Assembly (NCBI GenBank): GCA_038849025.1
Contig: JAWCNE010000035.1
Coordinates: 1-17,282 of the forward strand
Length of the DNA stretch: 17,282 bases
Source: WUQU01 sp038849025
GTDB taxonomy: Archaea; Thermoproteota; Bathyarchaeia; Bathyarchaeales; Bathycorpusculaceae
Direction: 5' to 3'
The notes under the pieces are model-generated. The model made no database searches. It was not told where the DNA came from and worked only from the letters and a program-made list of their open reading frames with translations. The translations under genes were made by a program, and so were the position numbers. Every line of letters begins with the position of its first letter. Position 1 is the first letter of the stretch. Below are positions 13,818 to 17,282 of the stretch, in pieces.

Positions 13818-14414
13818 TTGCGGGGGAGATCGTGCAGAGATGAAAATTGGGGATATGCCGCAATCGGCAGAATCCCCGTTGTATCCGCTGATGGAACACC
13901 ATTGATGCCTTGCAAGTCAACGAAGGCGTTTAAACTTCTTAGGTCTGGTAAAGCGTTTTGGAAGCGTAGTGGAAATGGAAAGCCCTATTTGAAGTTGAGG
14001 TTTAATCCTACGTCGACCTTAATACGCCCACAAACTATATTCCAACCTGCAGCTGAGCTAGACTCTTCCTTTTTGGTAAAAATTAGGAAAGAGGCTAAAA
14101 ATAGAAAAGTGTGGTATAGGCATCTCTCTAAGGTCGAAAGGGGTATTTTAGACTTGACCATAAAGTTTGTTGGTCAACCGAAAAACCCAAGACTTATTGA
14201 CTTGTTGGCAAAGATAGTGGTGAAAATAAAGGCGAGTTTGGCGAGCCCGTTGCAAAAACTTATGGGGATGATTGGCAAGCCCCTTGCCAGAAAATTAAGT
14301 ATCATTGCAAAAAGTTGGGGAAACTCGGACGCGGAAAAATGGGCTGAAGACGAAGGTTTTGTAAAGTACTTAACGGTGATGGATAAAACCTTCCAGAGTT
14401 TAGTCCACAATTGA
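13818..14414 (+). CDS. Nuclease-less PLMP/RRXRR (IscB N-terminal-like) domain fused to an unrecognised helical domain
   Basis: Residues 19-60 (IPVVSADGTPLMPCKSTKAF, then LLRSGKAFWKR and KPYLKLRF) match the PLMP or RRXRR domain that opens IscB-type RNA-guided nucleases, including the PLMP tetrapeptide (28-31) and the GKA turn. In IscB this domain is followed by RuvC-I; here no RuvC or HNH motif follows. From about residue 85 comes a helical region (VWYRHLSKVERGILDLTIKF, LIDLLAKIVVKIKASL, AEKWAEDEGFVKYLTVMDK) that resembles uncharacterised archaeal proteins I recall but cannot name. The first 18 residues, read from TTG at 13818, fall in a region that folds as RNA, so the native start is doubtful. 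It could be a working chimera, an adaptor, or the scar of a deleted IscB-family gene. It lies 83 bases before the GT2 gene. Confidence 0.65.
   Translation: MRGRSCRDENWGYAAIGRIPVVSADGTPLMPCKSTKAFKLLRSGKAFWKRSGNGKPYLKLRFNPTSTLIRPQTIFQPAAELDSSFLVKIRKEAKNRKVWYRHLSKVERGILDLTIKFVGQPKNPRLIDLLAKIVVKIKASLASPLQKLMGMIGKPLARKLSIIAKSWGNSDAEKWAEDEGFVKYLTVMDKTFQSLVHN
13849..13877 (+). other. Strong RNA hairpin at the 5' end of the PLMP ORF
   Basis: GGGGAT (13849-13854) pairs with ATCCCC (13872-13877), and TGCCG (13856-13860) pairs with CGGCA (13865-13869) around a CAAT loop, with a small internal bulge: 11 base pairs in 29 bases. A second stem, CTGACG/CGTTAG (13798-13803/13812-13817), lies just upstream of the TTG. 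CGGGG near 13822 could also pair with CCCCG at 13874-13878, giving an alternative or pseudoknotted fold. Confidence 0.55.
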
Positions 14415-14497
14415 CATTGTTAATATTGGTCGGCAATTGGTTAACACGGATTATACGCTAAAACTGTAAAGGATTGAGGGAAAAGGGTTAGGCAAGG

Positions 14498-15751
14498 TTG
14501 AACCTTCTTTACATTTTAGTCATAATTGTGCTTTCAGCTGTTTATATTTGGACGTTTTACCAGATACCGATTTTGGCCATGGGTGTTAGGCACCTGCGGC
14601 GCTCAAGCAAGAAAGGGAAAGAAGAGTCTTCGATGGATGTGGAAGAGTTGCCTATGGTTTCAATTCTTGTTCCAGTGAAAGATGAAGAGAAGGTTGTGGA
14701 TAGGCTTCTTAAAGCATTACTGAGGTTGGATTATCCGTCTGAAAAGATGGAAATCATAATCGTTGAGGGAAATTCCACGGACAATACTGTTGGAATATGT
14801 CAGGAATACGCGAGGCGATATCCAAGTCAGGTGAGGCTTCTACACAAATCAGTATCTAATGGAAAGCCCTTTGCTTTAAATTATGCTCTTAAAAACGCAA
14901 GGGGTGAAATCGTGGCTGTTTTCGACGCAGATAATGTCCCAGAAACTGACGCTTTAAAGAAGGCGGTTTCATACTTCAACGATCCCTCAGTGGCCGCAGT
15001 GCAAGGCATGCTTTGCAACATCAACGCCAATGAAAACATGCTGACAAAATTTGTTTCCTACGAGGAGACCGCTTGGTGCGAGGCTTACTTGAGGGGCAAA
15101 GACCTTTTAGGCTTGTTTGTCCACTTGAAGGGGAGCTGCCAATTTATAAGAAGGGATGTTTTAGCGAAATTGAATGGCTTCGACGAGGGAACATTGTCTG
15201 AGGATATGGAGTTGTCTGTAAGACTCGCGGAAAAAGGCTATGGGATAAGGTATGCCTCTGATGTGCGCTCTTGGCAGGAAGCTCCCTCAAATTTGAGGCA
15301 ACTTTTCAAACAGAGAACCCGATGGTATAGGGGAACCATGCAAGTAGCCTTCAAATATGGCAAGCTTATAGCAAAGCCGAACAAAAGGAGCCTTGACGCC
15401 GAATTGACTTTACTCGGGCCCTTCATACTTATAGCTTCAATAATTATCTATTTTCTAACGTTCTATGCGTCCTTTACCGCTTTCAATCTGGATATTTTAC
15501 TACGATTTCTAATGCAGCTTTCAGCCATAGGCACAAGCATTATTCTCACGACTTGCGGATTGGCTTTAGCTTACATTTCAAAACCTAGAAGGCTTGCTAA
15601 TCTGCTTTGGCTACCATTTATATACTTCTACTGGAGCCTCCAAGCCTTTATCGCGTTATACGCAGCGCTGCTTATACTTTTGCGCAGACCACAGAAATGG
15701 ATCAAGACTGAAAAGACAGGAACAATCAATAAACGAGCTTTAATTTTATGA
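14498..15751 (+). CDS. Membrane glycosyltransferase family 2 (BcsA/hyaluronan-synthase-like)
   Basis: This 417-residue processive-type GT2 enzyme probably transfers sugars from nucleotide or lipid-linked donors at the cytoplasmic face to build a surface polysaccharide or glycolipid. One transmembrane helix (about 3-28) precedes the GT-A domain. Its motifs are VSILVPVKDEEKVV (54-67), IIIVEGNSTDNT (86-97), the DAD metal site (143-145), SED with the probable catalytic Asp (234-236) and QRTRW (272-276), the acceptor-site motif of the processive group. Three C-terminal hydrophobic segments lie at about 303-328, 335-360 and 368-395. The start is TTG at 14498 with purine-rich bases just upstream. 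The stop overlaps the next ATG as ATGA, so it forms an operon with the polytopic membrane protein. Confidence 0.92.
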   Translation: MNLLYILVIIVLSAVYIWTFYQIPILAMGVRHLRRSSKKGKEESSMDVEELPMVSILVPVKDEEKVVDRLLKALLRLDYPSEKMEIIIVEGNSTDNTVGICQEYARRYPSQVRLLHKSVSNGKPFALNYALKNARGEIVAVFDADNVPETDALKKAVSYFNDPSVAAVQGMLCNINANENMLTKFVSYEETAWCEAYLRGKDLLGLFVHLKGSCQFIRRDVLAKLNGFDEGTLSEDMELSVRLAEKGYGIRYASDVRSWQEAPSNLRQLFKQRTRWYRGTMQVAFKYGKLIAKPNKRSLDAELTLLGPFILIASIIIYFLTFYASFTAFNLDILLRFLMQLSAIGTSIILTTCGLALAYISKPRRLANLLWLPFIYFYWSLQAFIALYAALLILLRRPQKWIKTEKTGTINKRALIL

Positions 15752-17250
15752 AAACGGCTTTAAGACATTTTCCAAAATACTCGCTAATTTGTGTTGGCAG
15801 TGTTAAGCCTAAGGTTTTTTCTGCCTCTGCTTTCTTTACGCCGTTGATGGTTCGTGTCTTGCCAGAGTTGTTTATGGTTCCATATATCGTGGGTTTTGAC
15901 ACCATCGCCTATTATGTTCCAACCACACTGAAATGGGTGAATTATGGTGCTGATTTTTGGGAGTTTTTTGGAACTTCTCCACTCTTTTATCTTATACTTT
16001 CAGGCTTAACTTTGGCGGGTGTTCCGTTGGTTGTTTCGCTCAAGGTCTTGCCACCCATATTGCATGGTTTGCTTGGATTCGCTATATATCAATACGCAAC
16101 AAAGGGTTTAGCATGGTCTCCTGGAAAAGGGTTGTTTGCCTCTTTGCTTGCTACGCTATATTTTGTTGGTTTGAGGATTTCTTGGGATATGCTTAGAAGT
16201 CAGTTAGGCCTCATTTTCCTTTTCGTTTTTCTTATAATGTTGCAGGGATGCCTATCTAATTTTAGCTGGAAGCGGGTTAGTGTCTTGGCATTTTCCGCCT
16301 TATTGGTGGTTTTGTCACATCAGCTTGTTAGCGTATTAATGTTCGCGATTGTTTTTGCTGTTGTTTTGGAAAGGCTGATAAAGCGAGATTACTCTTCCGC
16401 TAAATGGGCTTTTGCGGCTTGTCTACCTGCACTTACACTTTTCCTCTTAGTCGTATATGCTGACTATGTGGTTTTACCTGCCTATGCTGATGAAATTGTC
16501 GCGGTCGGACGAATAGAATGGCTTAACCTTATGGGATATTCCTCAATTCCACAAGGGATAGCATACACCATAGGCTTCTTCGTTTTTTGTTACTTCCCAC
16601 TTTTGCCCTTTGTAGCCATGGGGGTTAGAGAATTTAGAGGTTTAGAGCTTAAAGCTTGGAGTTTTTGGTGTTTAATTGGAGCCTTCACGCCATTTCTCTT
16701 ACCTTTGACGCCGCTAAGTTATCGATGGATATTGCTGATTGCCTTTCCATTAGCCTTCTTTGCCATAGAAGGTTTTGGAAAAATAAATTCCCGCTTGCTT
16801 AAGGGAGTTTCAGCTAGTTTTATGGTTCTGCTCAGTTTTAGTTTTGTTTTTCTTCCAGCCGAAGCAGCTTTTCCATATTTCAGCCTATTCCCCTCTTATG
16901 TTCCTTCTTCTATGCTGCAGAACAGCGTGCCCCTAAGCGATTGCAGGGACGTGGTTGAGGCTTTGAAATGGGTTGAAAACAGCTTTGATGGAGGTGACTT
17001 CTTGCTTGTTCACGATGCTTTTCATGGTTGGGCTTTGTTGTATGCTGATGGTGTTGAAATTGTCCATTACGGATATGCTTCACCGGAAAATGCTGCTTTA
17101 GCTTTTTCACAGAATGGTTATAGGCGCGTTTACCTGGTTTGGTGGGTTTCAGGGGAAGGCTGGCATGGATGGGCAAGCTTGCCATCAACGTTTAAAGAGG
17201 TTTATCGCAGTGGAAGAATTGCCATTTACAAGTTTGAGGCTTTTGCTTAA
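15748..17250 (+). CDS. Polytopic membrane protein, putative GT-C-type glycosyltransferase
   Basis: This 500-residue protein has roughly ten hydrophobic segments up to about residue 375 and a C-terminal soluble part of about 120 residues (PLSDCRDVVEALKWVENSFD onward). The first extracytoplasmic loop reads LPELFMVPYIVGFDTIAYY, with acidic residues where dolichyl- or polyprenyl-phosphate-sugar transferases (GT-C fold, ArnT/PMT/Agl-like) keep theirs, and LSYRWILLIAFPLAFFAIEG resembles the late helices of such enzymes. The soluble tail, with DFLLVHDAFHGWALL and YRRVYLVWWVSG, is like that of other archaeal GT-C-like proteins. Start and stop overlap the GT2 gene by ATGA. Together they suggest that GT2 makes a lipid-linked sugar and this protein uses or moves it outside the membrane; that is inference. 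It is complete in the window. Confidence 0.75.
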   Translation: MKTALRHFPKYSLICVGSVKPKVFSASAFFTPLMVRVLPELFMVPYIVGFDTIAYYVPTTLKWVNYGADFWEFFGTSPLFYLILSGLTLAGVPLVVSLKVLPPILHGLLGFAIYQYATKGLAWSPGKGLFASLLATLYFVGLRISWDMLRSQLGLIFLFVFLIMLQGCLSNFSWKRVSVLAFSALLVVLSHQLVSVLMFAIVFAVVLERLIKRDYSSAKWAFAACLPALTLFLLVVYADYVVLPAYADEIVAVGRIEWLNLMGYSSIPQGIAYTIGFFVFCYFPLLPFVAMGVREFRGLELKAWSFWCLIGAFTPFLLPLTPLSYRWILLIAFPLAFFAIEGFGKINSRLLKGVSASFMVLLSFSFVFLPAEAAFPYFSLFPSYVPSSMLQNSVPLSDCRDVVEALKWVENSFDGGDFLLVHDAFHGWALLYADGVEIVHYGYASPENAALAFSQNGYRRVYLVWWVSGEGWHGWASLPSTFKEVYRSGRIAIYKFEAFA

Positions 17251-17282
17251 GCGTTTCATTGTTTGGTTTAAGGGCTATATTA

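Noticed and set aside
1..17282. CRISPR array, IS terminal repeats or an integrase gene
   Set aside because: I saw no regularly spaced repeats, no transposase or tyrosine-recombinase motifs and no long terminal inverted repeats.

Overview
The window looks archaeal. It encodes TrmY (N1-methylation of tRNA pseudouridine 54), a TIP49/RuvBL-like AAA+ ATPase, a three-OB-fold RPA-type single-strand DNA-binding protein, a tungsten-type aldehyde:ferredoxin oxidoreductase, archaeal-type tRNAs without a complete encoded CCA (at least one with an intron), and T/A-rich TATA-like boxes upstream of genes. The mix of proteins, moderate-to-low GC and heavy use of TTG starts suggest a Bathyarchaeia-like thermoproteotal lineage. 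That placement is inference; no marker in the window proves it.

Layout. 1-61 is the 3' part of a type II tRNA-Ser. 62-1817 is a decayed accessory zone: a ribbon-helix-helix/zinc-ribbon pseudogene with an in-frame stop, a RelE-type toxin-antitoxin pair whose toxin has lost its C-terminus to a one-base frameshift, and a truncated, frameshifted PhoU remnant. 1803-3668 (minus) is the aldehyde:ferredoxin oxidoreductase, divergent from trmY (3882-4469). TIP49 (4530-5906) and an unrecognised basic 100-residue protein (5999-6301) follow. On the minus strand lie a small Cys-containing ORF, thiL and amrS, which overlap each other and read as one transcription unit (8767 down to 6458). tRNA-Thr(CGU) at 8879-8952 is followed by a secreted/anchored surface protein (9182-9775). 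The 9776-10068 gap holds a palindrome and a possible 25-codon ORF with a strong Shine-Dalgarno. A membrane-anchored coiled-coil protein (10069-10767) overlaps rpiA (10757-11467). An intron-containing tRNA-Met(CAU) (11505-11609) comes next, then a minus-strand flavoprotein gene (11648-12367), and beyond it a 23-base near-exact copy of part of the same tRNA. The RPA-like gene (12472-13692, minus) diverges from an odd 198-codon ORF (13818-14414) that starts with an IscB-type PLMP/RRXRR domain but has no nuclease. Two envelope-glycan genes, a GT2 glycosyltransferase and a polytopic GT-C-like membrane protein with overlapping stop/start, close the window.

Most genes are housekeeping (tRNA modification, thiamine diphosphate, pentose phosphates, DNA/RNA maintenance). 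The parts most worth a second look are the nuclease-free PLMP protein with a structured RNA-like leader, the tRNA-Met fragment repeat bracketing one flavoprotein gene, and the frameshift-rich zone beside tRNA-Ser.

Stretches without a gene: 489-730, 6302-6457, 8953-9181 and 12368-12471 hold only promoter-like A/T boxes, short inverted repeats or the tRNA fragment described below. I see nothing else in them.
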